NCBI GenBank assembly: GCA_003242115.1
Contig: QBMP01000119.1
Span: 1 to 12,163, forward strand
Direction: 5' to 3'
DNA from: Phormidesmis priestleyi
GTDB taxonomy: Bacteria; Cyanobacteriota; Cyanobacteriia; Phormidesmidales; Phormidesmidaceae
DNA length: 12,163 bases
This document shows, one piece after another, positions 7,352 through 12,163 of this stretch. Numbering within the stretch: the first letter of the stretch is position 1; each line of letters starts with the position of its first letter. The notes below the pieces were generated by a model. The model saw only the letters and a program-made list of their open reading frames with translations, was not told where the DNA came from and did no database searches. The translations under genes were made by a program, and so were the position numbers.

Positions 7352-7515
7352 GGCGCTGGAATAGCAGAGTGATTTAAAATTTGACGGGGGTTAATTTGCG
7401 GAAACAATGCCATCATTTCGGTAAAGACCACGGCGTTGATGCCCAAACACAGTGAGACAAAGGTTGCCGGAAGCGCTATTCGTAGCCAGCGGGGAAGCCG
7501 GTAAAATTATTTCAT
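7348..7515 (-). pseudogene. Small membrane-type reading frame with a stop at codon 3, upstream of the deacetylase gene
   Basis: From ATG 7515 the frame reads M-K-stop, then continues open for 52 codons (FYRLPRWLRIALPATF, SLCLGINAVVFTEMMALFPQ, ending SAIPAP) to a TGA at 7350-7348 that overlaps the TTG start of the deacetylase gene by the 4 bases TTGA. The composition is protein-like: a basic amphipathic start, then one predicted membrane helix. After the TAA the only starts are TTG or GTG in mid-helix or ATG-ATG near the end. I read it as a gene with a nonsense codon, or a remnant. The pattern PRWL-hydrophobic helix-LFPQ faintly recalls the N-terminus of AI-2E-type transporters, but that is weak. 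It could also be chance. Confidence 0.4.
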
Positions 7516-7532
7516 AGGGAGATTATTTTACC
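7500..7532. promoter_or_regulatory. Inverted repeat GGTAAAAT-N17-ATTTTACC in the divergent region
   Basis: Perfect 8-base arms (7500-7507 and 7525-7532) flank 17 bases. The structure lies between the minus-strand deacetylase unit and the plus-strand nuclease-like gene, where divergent promoters are expected. It covers the first codons of the broken small frame. It may be an operator or a hairpin. The remaining 7533-7654 holds TTAGCTAG twice (7560 and 7620 regions) but no promoter I can name. Confidence 0.35.
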
Positions 7533-7654
7533 CAAGGCCGGTTACGGTTGCCAATCACGTTAGCTAGCATAGTAGGATGTGGCCATTATCAGGTTTGAAT
7601 TTTGCCTGAGCAGACATCTTAGCTAGATTTTTTGTTGAGTAGCTGGAAAATGAC

Positions 7655-8287
7655 ATGACGCAAGCGATCGCTATCGAAAAACTCACCCTCCAGTCACTCA
7701 AGCAAGCGTTTGATCTGCAAAAAACAACTGAGGCAGATTTTTTCTTTGAGTGGCAAACGCAACTGCTCCCGCTCACTCACTTTGAAGCAGATCGCTTGGC
7801 CCGCATTCGCGCCATCTATCAAAATTTTGAAGCCCGCTCAGCGCTCGAAAATACCGTGAGTCTAACGATGGTATCTCCCTTGTTAGATGCCGCAGGGCTG
7901 TTTTTACCTCCGTTTTATTTAGAAACAGAAAAATCAGTTGAAATCTTTGCCAATGACGAAAAAACGCTGCTTCGAGGGCGATTAGACGTGTTGGTGATTA
8001 AGGATTTACTTTGGGTTTTGACGATTGAATCGAAGCGGGCAGGCTTTTCGCTCGCGGTCGGCATTCCGCAGGTGCTGGCCTACATGCTGGCAGCACCAAC
8101 CCCACAAAAAACGCTTTACGGCATGGTCACCAATGGCCGCAATTTTATCTTCATCAAGCTAGATCGCCGTCACCAGCCTATTTACGCGCAGTCAGAAGAG
8201 CTGATTGTAGATCGGGCTAACGACTTAGAGAAAACGCTGCAAATTATCAAAAGACTAGCCGACATTGCTGCTAGCAGTGGGGATTAA
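7655..8287 (+). CDS. Solitary HsdR_N-like PD-(D/E)XK nuclease-fold protein
   Basis: A 210-residue protein resembling the N-terminal nuclease domain of type I restriction R subunits, a kind common as a free-standing gene in cyanobacteria and often labelled restriction endonuclease subunit R. Seen: the PD-(D/E)XK core as GRLDVLVI (D111) followed by LTIESKR (E125, K127), and a downstream GIPQVLAYM (Q139 to Y143) typical of the HsdR QxxxY motif. There is no helicase domain, and no hsdM or hsdS in the window, so it is not a standard restriction system. Whether it cuts DNA is unknown. ATG 7655 is preceded only by a weak GGAAAA; the alternative ATG 7650 is out of frame and stops at once. Its stop codon overlaps the first unit of a triple 13-base repeat. 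Confidence 0.82.
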   Translation: MTQAIAIEKLTLQSLKQAFDLQKTTEADFFFEWQTQLLPLTHFEADRLARIRAIYQNFEARSALENTVSLTMVSPLLDAAGLFLPPFYLETEKSVEIFANDEKTLLRGRLDVLVIKDLLWVLTIESKRAGFSLAVGIPQVLAYMLAAPTPQKTLYGMVTNGRNFIFIKLDRRHQPIYAQSEELIVDRANDLEKTLQIIKRLADIAASSGD

Positions 8288-8325
8288 AACAATTGGCTGA
8301 AACAATTGACTGAAACAATTGGCTG
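8287..8325. repeat. Three tandem copies of a 13-mer
   Basis: AAACAATTGGCTG, AAACAATTGACTG and AAACAATTGGCTG follow each other without gaps (one mismatch in the middle unit). The first base of the array is the last base of the nuclease-like gene's stop codon, and the array ends 6 bases before the hydrolase start. It therefore makes up almost the whole spacer between the two genes. Confidence 0.92.
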
Positions 8326-8331
8326 AAGCAG

Positions 8332-8349
8332 ATGAGGGGAATGAGGGGA
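8332..8349 (+). repeat. Tandem 9-mer ATGAGGGGA at the hydrolase start
   Basis: ATGAGGGGA is present twice in a row and is in frame, giving MRG-MRG. Each copy carries both a start codon and a Shine-Dalgarno-like GAGGGGA, so the true start is unclear. ATG 8332, ATG 8341, GTG 8350 and GTG 8356 are all possible; GTG 8356 has the best spacing (about 7 bases) to the second GAGGGGA. Confidence 0.75.
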
Positions 8350-9303
8350 GTGAAGGTGCGATCGCGACGACAAAACGCTTTACTAGCCATTGCTACAGCC
8401 GTCATGCTCTCAGGCTGTGAGCTGGCTCACGATCCGCTAGAAGTGAAGGTGATAGCCGATCTAGAATTTGCTAGCTATCAGGCGGCGGGTGAGCGGCGAT
8501 CGCTGCAATTAGACCTGTATCAGCCCATCCAAAAGCAGCCGGAAGGCTGGCCCGTCATCATCTACATTTTCGGCGGCGGCTGGGAAGAAAACTCGCGTAA
8601 AACCTGCCCCGGTGAGCTGCTCAGCCACTACGGCTACACCATCGCCTGTGTGAGCTATCGCTACAGCACTGAAGCGATTTTCCCGGCCCAAATTTACGAT
8701 GTCAAAGCAGCCGTGCGCTGGCTCCGCGCTAACGCTGCAACCTACCACCTCAACCCCGACAAATTTGGCGCGATCGGCGGCTCTGCTGGCGGGCACTTGA
8801 GCGCTTTACTCGGAACCTCGGCAGGCGTGAGCGAACTTGAAGGCGACCTGGGTAATAGCAACTATTCAAGCGCCGTACAGGCCGTCGTCGATTGGTTTGG
8901 CCCCACCGATTTTTCGCAGGTGCCGCTAGCGTTTGAGGGCGTGCCGACAGCAGCAGAATTCGAGACGCTAAAAAATCGGCCTTGGGCACACCTCACCAGA
9001 GTCATGAATCAGCTAGTGGGCGGGCCGATTGCCGACCATCCAGATTTAGTTGCGATCGCCAATCCAATTACCTTCGTCACTCCCGACGATCCACCCTTTT
9101 GGATTCTGCACGGTGTTAAAGATTCCGTCGTACCCATCTCTCAGAGCGAAATTTTAGTCGAAGCGCTGCGAGCCAAAGGCGTACCCGTAGAATTCCACCG
9201 GGACAAAAATCGCGGACACAGCATGAAAGGAGAAGCGCAAGAGGATCTCGACCCCGAAATTCTCACTCAAACCATGACCTTTTTTGATCGCTACCTGAAA
9301 TAA
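8332..9303 (+). CDS. Lipoprotein alpha/beta hydrolase (carboxylesterase-like)
   Basis: Exported esterase-type hydrolase. The basic N-terminus, hydrophobic stretch LLAIATAVM and lipobox LSGC (26-29) predict a type II signal peptide with lipidation at C29, so it should be anchored to a membrane facing the periplasm or lumen. The hydrolase core shows an oxyanion segment IFGGGW (79-84), the nucleophile elbow GGSAGGH (S151), D264 in HGVKDSVVP and H296 in NRGHSM, giving a complete Ser-Asp-His triad. In most relatives the oxyanion motif is HGGGW; here F80 replaces the histidine. The family includes acetyl-xylan and feruloyl esterases and other carboxylesterases; the substrate is not predictable. The start is ambiguous because of a duplicated 9-mer, and a later start would still leave the signal peptide intact. 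It converges on the potassium channel gene 54 bases downstream. Confidence 0.9.
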   Translation: MRGMRGVKVRSRRQNALLAIATAVMLSGCELAHDPLEVKVIADLEFASYQAAGERRSLQLDLYQPIQKQPEGWPVIIYIFGGGWEENSRKTCPGELLSHYGYTIACVSYRYSTEAIFPAQIYDVKAAVRWLRANAATYHLNPDKFGAIGGSAGGHLSALLGTSAGVSELEGDLGNSNYSSAVQAVVDWFGPTDFSQVPLAFEGVPTAAEFETLKNRPWAHLTRVMNQLVGGPIADHPDLVAIANPITFVTPDDPPFWILHGVKDSVVPISQSEILVEALRAKGVPVEFHRDKNRGHSMKGEAQEDLDPEILTQTMTFFDRYLK

Positions 9304-9315
9304 CTCACCCCGCTA

Positions 9316-9358
9316 CCCTATCTCCCTACTTTCCCATCCTCTCTTTCCCTATCTCCCT
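9316..9358. repeat. Pyrimidine-rich tract with a 12-bp direct repeat between convergent genes
   Basis: CCCTATCTCCCT occurs at 9316-9327 and again at 9347-9358, inside a stretch from 9316 to 9358 in which only a few A residues interrupt C and T on the plus strand. It fills the gap between the hydrolase and the potassium channel genes. There is no hairpin terminator here; a structure-forming or transcription-pausing role is speculation. Confidence 0.75.
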
Positions 9359-10428
9359 CAGCGCACCTTCGCCCCCCGATAGCGCAACTGACTCTTCATT
9401 GCCGAGCGCTGCGCAAAATTAGGCATATCCCCCTGATGCCCCATGATCATCACCGAATCGTTCTCTTGTAGCACCTCCTGATTGCCCGGATGCACAACAA
9501 CCGTGCCATTTGCCCGCTTCAGTGCCACCACAATAAATGTCCCCTGGCTGTGACTTTCCACATCGCCAATCGTGCGCTTGAGCAAAGCTGAATCGGGGGA
9601 AACCGTCAGCTCATTCATTTGAATATCAATTTCGGCCAGCAGTTCGTTGAGATTTGCGCGGCCATCATCTTGCGCAAGAAAGTTAACTGCATTTGGATGG
9701 CTAATCAGATGAGCCATTCGCAGTGCGCCAATAGCAGTCGGCAAAATGACATGATCGGCTCCCGCTAAGCGCAGCTTTTTGGCAGAAGTGGGCAGCGTTC
9801 CTCTTGCGACCACCATCACCTTAGAATTAAGCTCACGCACCGTCAGACTAATGAACACATTCGCCGCATCGTCCGGCAGCACCGTCGCTAGCACCCGGGC
9901 GCGATCTATCCCCACCGCTAATAGGTGAGCTTCATCGGTTGCATTGCCCACATACACCAAGTGGCCTTTTTCTTGAGCGGCGCTAATGCGATCCGGATCG
10001 CGGTCTAAAATAATGAACTTTTGCTGATCTTCAGTCAGCTTTCTCGTCAGCATTTGGCCCATGCGTCCGTAGCCACACACAATGACATGATTCGATAGTT
10101 TTTGAATTTCTTGAGTCATTTGTCTAATATGAAGCGCACGGCTAATTTCACCTTCGGTCACGACTTGGACAAAACCTGCCACGGTGTAGGCTACCGACAG
10201 CGCACCGGCAATAATCACCAAAATTGTAAAGATGCGCAGGCCAGCCGTATTCAGCGGATTGACTTCGCCATACCCCACGCCAAAAATGGTGATCACCACC
10301 ATATAAATCGCATCTAGGGGCGTCCAGCCTGCCAAGATGTAGCCGACAACGGCCACTACAATCGTAGTTGAAAAAAACAGAACGCCGGTAAAAACGCGCT
10401 GAAACGAGCTTTGTTCTAAGGGGCGCAA
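9358..10428 (-). CDS. Two-helix RCK-domain potassium channel (MthK-like)
   Basis: Potassium channel subunit of 356 residues. Seen: TM1 (about 12-33), a pore loop with filter TIFGVGYGE (47-55), TM2 (about 65-90), then an RCK/TrkA_N domain beginning VIVCGYGRMG (115-124) with the Rossmann glycines and acidic LDRD (141-144), and a C-terminal RCK_C domain (about 270-345). This is the layout of MthK-type ligand-gated channels, in which four subunits form the pore and the RCK ring binds calcium or a nucleotide. The filter has GVGYG where TVGYG is usual. TTG 10428 is the start, supported by a good ribosome-binding site. Cyanobacteria are known to carry channels of this type (SynCaK in Synechocystis). 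Its stop codon lies at the edge of the pyrimidine tract facing the hydrolase gene. Confidence 0.93.
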   Translation of the reverse strand: MRPLEQSSFQRVFTGVLFFSTTIVVAVVGYILAGWTPLDAIYMVVITIFGVGYGEVNPLNTAGLRIFTILVIIAGALSVAYTVAGFVQVVTEGEISRALHIRQMTQEIQKLSNHVIVCGYGRMGQMLTRKLTEDQQKFIILDRDPDRISAAQEKGHLVYVGNATDEAHLLAVGIDRARVLATVLPDDAANVFISLTVRELNSKVMVVARGTLPTSAKKLRLAGADHVILPTAIGALRMAHLISHPNAVNFLAQDDGRANLNELLAEIDIQMNELTVSPDSALLKRTIGDVESHSQGTFIVVALKRANGTVVVHPGNQEVLQENDSVMIMGHQGDMPNFAQRSAMKSQLRYRGAKVR

Positions 10429-10436
10429 TCGGATAG

Positions 10437-10442
10437 TCCTTT
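10437..10442 (-). promoter_or_regulatory. Ribosome-binding site fixing the channel gene's TTG start
   Basis: On the minus strand AAAGGA stands 8 bases before TTG 10428, a near-ideal arrangement. No ATG start lies near the expected N-terminus before TM1, so the TTG call is well supported. Confidence 0.7.
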
Positions 10443-10596
10443 AGCAGAAATCACGATTATTCTACGCAGCGCCGATAGCGTGAACTGTAGTGAGGATCAC
10501 GGATTGAATTAACCGGATGTCGTGAGAAATACCTGCTGTGGGCTCATAGAAAGCAATGAATATGACCGGCTGCGTATTCTGCGGGCGATCGCACAT

Positions 10597-10622
10597 CCAA
10601 AATTAAAGGACAAAATCAAAGG
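10597..10622. repeat. Imperfect 13-base tandem duplication inside the rhodanese remnant
   Basis: CCAAAATTAAAGG (10597-10609) is followed at once by ACAAAATCAAAGG (10610-10622), 11 of 13 bases identical. Thirteen is not a multiple of three, so this insertion alone explains the frameshift. Confidence 0.75.
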
Positions 10623-10670
10623 AACCTGAACTTGCTCTATCTGCTGTGCTAAGGCAGTCACTGAAATTCT

Positions 10671-10703
10671 CTCACGGCCTGAAACCGCATTGCAGGCCGT
10701 GAG
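10671..10703. other. Perfect 11-bp GC-rich inverted repeat with 11-base loop
   Basis: CTCACGGCCTG (10671-10681) and CAGGCCGTGAG (10693-10703) pair fully. It lies over the lipobox codons of the rhodanese remnant, 56 bases downstream of the DUF4383 stop. Neither strand has a T-run after it, so it is not a standard intrinsic terminator. It might act as a transcript-end stabiliser. Confidence 0.7.
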
Positions 10704-10758
10704 CTGAAGATAGAGGAGAAGACAGAGCAGAAGTGCGATCGCGCCAACTAACGACCTC

Positions 10759-11244
10759 TTATAAAAATTTAGTTCTTTCGTAAGGGTCTTGAACTTGCAA
10801 AGCCTGATTGGGCTGATTGCGCAAACGACCATTGTCGAGCCCAAAGCCAAAGTATGCTGCCAGCACACTGGTCGTCAGGTGCAGCCAAACATCGTTGCCA
10901 AAGATAGGCATTAGGCCAAAGGTCGTATTTGCAAATGGGATCAAGCCCAACAGGGTCAAAAGCCCAAACAAAACTGCGAATGAATCAGCAATAATGCGGG
11001 CCGCAGGCTCTGTCCCTAAAAAGCCAACAATTCCGATGAGCCCAATGATCAAATTGAAAATGTTGTTGACAGTGCTGATCGGGAACAAACCGAACAAATA
11101 ACCAAAGCCTGCTGTTGTGCCGGTCGCGACTTGAGCCATGATTTCAGGCGCATGGCCGGGTTCAACAAAGCCAGGGAAAAACCCCAACAGACCCATCAGC
11201 GTGTAAATAAAACCAATAACCAGTGAAAAATAACGAACTGCCAT
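10759..11244 (-). CDS. DUF4383-type four-helix membrane protein
   Basis: A 161-residue integral membrane protein of unknown function resembling DUF4383. Four hydrophobic helices are visible, at about residues 4-24, 58-76, 85-104 and 119-136, with a glycine-rich segment GTTAGFGYLFGLFP (42-55) between the first two and a short charged C-terminal tail (NGRLRNQPNQALQ...). The NNIFNLIIGLIGI segment (60-72) matches the asparagine-rich helix typical of the family. ATG 11244 has a strong ribosome-binding site, AAGGAG at 11258-11253, about 8 bases upstream, preceded by a tandem 8-base repeat in the leader. A rhodanese-lipoprotein remnant follows directly and a 74-residue membrane protein lies upstream on the same strand, so the three may once have formed one unit. 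Members are often stress-associated in annotation, but no role is established here. Confidence 0.88.
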   Translation of the reverse strand: MAVRYFSLVIGFIYTLMGLLGFFPGFVEPGHAPEIMAQVATGTTAGFGYLFGLFPISTVNNIFNLIIGLIGIVGFLGTEPAARIIADSFAVLFGLLTLLGLIPFANTTFGLMPIFGNDVWLHLTTSVLAAYFGFGLDNGRLRNQPNQALQVQDPYERTKFL

Positions 11245-11262
11245 TTTTTCTTCTCCTTAAAT

Positions 11263-11278
11263 GTGTGTAAGTGTGTAA
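11263..11278. repeat. Tandem 8-mer in the DUF4383 leader
   Basis: On the plus strand GTGTGTAA is repeated exactly twice (TTACACAC TTACACAC in the transcript), immediately upstream of the AAGGAG ribosome-binding site. The rest of 11279-11425 shows no gene and no convincing promoter. Confidence 0.7.
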
Positions 11279-11425
11279 CGTTTTTAGTAAACCTTGTATC
11301 TTTGCTTTTGACCTTGGCCAGATGAGAGAAATCGGCCTCTTTCCAAGGATTAAACCCAAGCAAGCGGCGCGAAGAGGATTGAGTCCAGATAATCAATCAA
11401 AAGAGCGGGTTGAGTGGGCGATCGC

Positions 11426-11650
11426 CTAATTTTTAGAACGTAAGCGCATCGGCTTAAGAAACAACCAGCTCACAAAAAAGAAAGCGGCTGTAGAAAGTTG
11501 AACAATGTCAATTGCTGATAGATACCCATCCATAAAAGCTGCTAAGGTTCTATCGGAAATGCCGAACACCCAAGAGACAGTTCCGACCGACCAGATGCCC
11601 GTTTTGAGCATCCATAAAAATTCTTGTGCTCCAGCAGGAAATGGCGGCAT
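11426..11650 (-). CDS. Small hypothetical membrane protein, two predicted helices
   Basis: I do not recognise the family. The 74-residue product begins MPPFPAGAQEF and has two hydrophobic helices (about 11-31 and 46-65) joined by a short polar turn (ISDRTLAAFMDG), and ends in a positively charged tail (KPMRLRSKN), which predicts both ends in the cytoplasm. Support for a real gene: protein-like composition, and GAGGAGA at 11667-11661, 10 bases before ATG 11650. A candidate promoter lies at 11798-11770 on the same strand. A HIP1 site ends at the base next to its stop codon. It lies 181 bases upstream of the DUF4383 gene in the same direction; a shared membrane role is a guess. Confidence 0.65.
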   Translation of the reverse strand: MPPFPAGAQEFLWMLKTGIWSVGTVSWVFGISDRTLAAFMDGYLSAIDIVQLSTAAFFFVSWLFLKPMRLRSKN

Positions 11651-11743
11651 TCTCGTTTATTCTCCTCGTTAGGAACATCATTGCCTGATTCATTAATTGC
11701 GGCGGGCACGCCAAAAAAAATATTTTTGAATGATATATACAGT

Positions 11744-11772
11744 TATTTGTCAACTTATTTGTAAATATTTGT
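11744..11772. repeat. Three TATTTGT (ACAAATA) motifs at about one-turn spacing
   Basis: TATTTGT starts at 11744, 11756 and 11766, spaced 12 and 10 bases apart, so all three face nearly the same side of the helix. On the minus strand they read ACAAATA, and the first overlaps the -10 element of the candidate promoter. This is consistent with an iterated binding site for a regulator, but AT-richness makes chance matches easier. Confidence 0.4.
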
Positions 11773-11798
11773 ATACTATGCCCTTGTTCTAACAGCAA
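11770..11798 (-). promoter_or_regulatory. Candidate sigma70-type promoter for the 74-residue membrane protein
   Basis: On the minus strand TTGCTG (11798-11793) and TATACA (11775-11770) are separated by 17 bases. Transcription would give a leader of roughly 110 bases before ATG 11650. On the other strand TTGTCA (11747-11752) and TATACT (11772-11777) are 19 bases apart, a weaker plus-strand candidate in the same place. Confidence 0.4.
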
Positions 11799-12103
11799 AC
11801 GTATTATTTGTTTTCCGTCTCTGGGTAGAGATTGATAGCGTTTCTGACTCAAAACTGTGTTTTGGTAAGCGTACATCTGAACGTACATCTGATAGAGCGG
11901 CAGTAAACGAACGCAAAGCCCCGCTTTTAGAGAGCAATTCTAAATTTTGTCTTTTAATCACGGTTCGCTCATTTATTTAGTGGTTCCCAAAAATATGAAA
12001 ACGCTATATGCAGCGTAAAGCTGATTTAATTTTCCTCATGATTGGCTAAGCAGTCATACAGTAGACCTCTTCAAAAATAAGTAGAGATGGCAAAATAAAG
12101 GTA
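11799..12103. other. Gene-free stretch upstream of the last gene
   Basis: No convincing coding frame on either strand; the minus-strand frame from GTG 11961 has no ribosome-binding site and poor protein character. The stretch holds two copies of GTACATCTGA (11871-11880 and 11883-11892), a small AAAGC-CCC-GCTTT hairpin near 11920, a TTTAGA-N7-TCTAAA dyad just after it, and AT-rich DNA. It probably contains the regulatory region of the gene starting at 12104. Confidence 0.5.
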
Positions 12104-12127
12104 ATGACGCTCGCTAGTACATCTGAT
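11871..12127. repeat. Dispersed GTACATCTGA motif, three copies
   Basis: The 10-mer is at 11871-11880, 11883-11892 and 12117-12126. The last two copies share a further T (GTACATCTGAT). Two are 12 bases apart on the same helical face; the third lies inside the first codons of the terminal gene. Confidence 0.6.
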
Positions 12128-12163
12128 GAGAAAGCAGCTTTTCAATCGAATTTTACGCCTGCT
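12104..12163 (+). CDS. Start of an unidentified gene, cut by the window end
   Basis: ATG 12104 opens a frame of 20 codons that runs to the last base (MTLASTSDEKAAF then QSNFTPA). AAAGG lies just upstream but only 2-3 bases from the ATG, which is closer than usual. The sequence is protein-like and polar, with no signal peptide. Too little is present to name a family; it may also be a chance frame. Confidence 0.4.
   Translation, partial: MTLASTSDEKAAFQSNFTPA

Larger units (their letters stand above)
10544..10760 (-). pseudogene. Decayed rhodanese-like lipoprotein gene with frameshift
   Basis: On the minus strand directly after the DUF4383 stop, one frame encodes a lipoprotein signal (KRSLVGAIALLLC..., lipobox LTAC, cysteine at about 10702-10700) and then ISVTALAQQIEQVQVPLIL, a typical rhodanese opening. 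At 10610 the frame leaves the fold, but the next frame continues it exactly as LILDVRSPAEYAAGHI, the classic first half of a rhodanese domain, before a TGA at 10546-10544. The break sits on an imperfect 13-base tandem duplication; removing one copy restores a continuous PLILDVRSP. The rest of the domain, including the active-site cysteine loop, is absent, and no start codon is found near the signal peptide (TTA 10751 sits where one is expected, after AAGAGG). This is an old or truncated gene remnant, once probably co-transcribed with the DUF4383 gene. Confidence 0.7.

Noticed and set aside
10522..10629. Plus-strand frame ending NEYDRLRILRAIAHPKLKDK
   Set aside because: It looks protein-like at first sight, but it is the antisense of the LILDVRSPAEYAAGHI rhodanese segment, which gives a far better family match.
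11162..11396. Two minus-strand frames over the DUF4383 start and leader
   Set aside because: They run across the strong ribosome-binding site and start of the DUF4383 gene in other frames, and show no protein-like pattern.
11710..11730. A8/T5 tract as an intrinsic terminator
   Set aside because: The stem would be only A-T pairs and lies upstream of the small gene it would have to terminate, so promoter-region A-tract DNA is a simpler reading.
11550..11961. Minus-strand frames of 112 and 61 codons upstream of the 74-residue protein
   Set aside because: They lack ribosome-binding sites, cross the promoter-like and repeat DNA, and have no recognisable domain; the longer one overlaps the better-supported small gene in another frame.
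12050..12090. GTAGACCTCTTCAAAAATA as an insertion-sequence end
   Set aside because: It loosely recalls terminal repeats of some cyanobacterial insertion sequences, but there is no matching inverted partner, transposase or target duplication in the window.

Overview
The window reads as a piece of a cyanobacterial chromosome. The palindrome GCGATCGC (HIP1, typical of cyanobacterial genomes) occurs 13 times between 3463 and 11425. Several genes also belong to families common in cyanobacteria: a UbiH-type FAD hydroxylase, a methylglyoxal-synthase/lipid-kinase fusion, a solitary HsdR_N-like nuclease and a DUF4383 protein. The species cannot be fixed from the sequence.

Layout: (1) 1-2622, plus strand, two adjacent genes of a dynamin-like system. 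A helical, membrane-segment protein may be cut by the window edge, and a LeoA/HP0731-type dynamin-like GTPase follows it. This part is visibly more AT-rich and has no HIP1 site, so it may be acquired. (2) 2749-5452, a dyad-symmetric candidate operator, then the UbiH-type hydroxylase and, 6 bases later, the lipid-kinase fusion. (3) 7515-5483, minus strand, a small broken reading frame, a histone-deacetylase-family amidohydrolase and the tRNA hydroxylase TrhO, probably one transcript. (4) 7655-9303, plus strand, the PD-(D/E)XK nuclease-like protein and a lipoprotein alpha/beta hydrolase, separated by a triple 13-base repeat. (5) 11650-9358, minus strand, a 74-residue membrane protein, a DUF4383 membrane protein, a decayed rhodanese-like lipoprotein and a two-helix RCK potassium channel. 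(6) 11651-12163, an AT-rich regulatory stretch with iterated motifs, ending in the first 20 codons of a gene that leaves the window.

The most informative unexpected items are the rhodanese-lipoprotein pseudogene, whose frame is broken by an imperfect 13-base tandem duplication (10597-10622), and the small frame that stops at codon 3 yet overlaps the deacetylase start as TTGA. Next come the MgsA-like domain with the usual histidine replaced by serine, the dynamin pair, and a recurrent pattern of 8- to 15-base tandem repeats in almost every intergenic gap. I see no CRISPR array, tRNA, rRNA or intact insertion sequence. Apart from the dynamin pair, whose role is unknown, nothing here amounts to a clear new multi-gene system.
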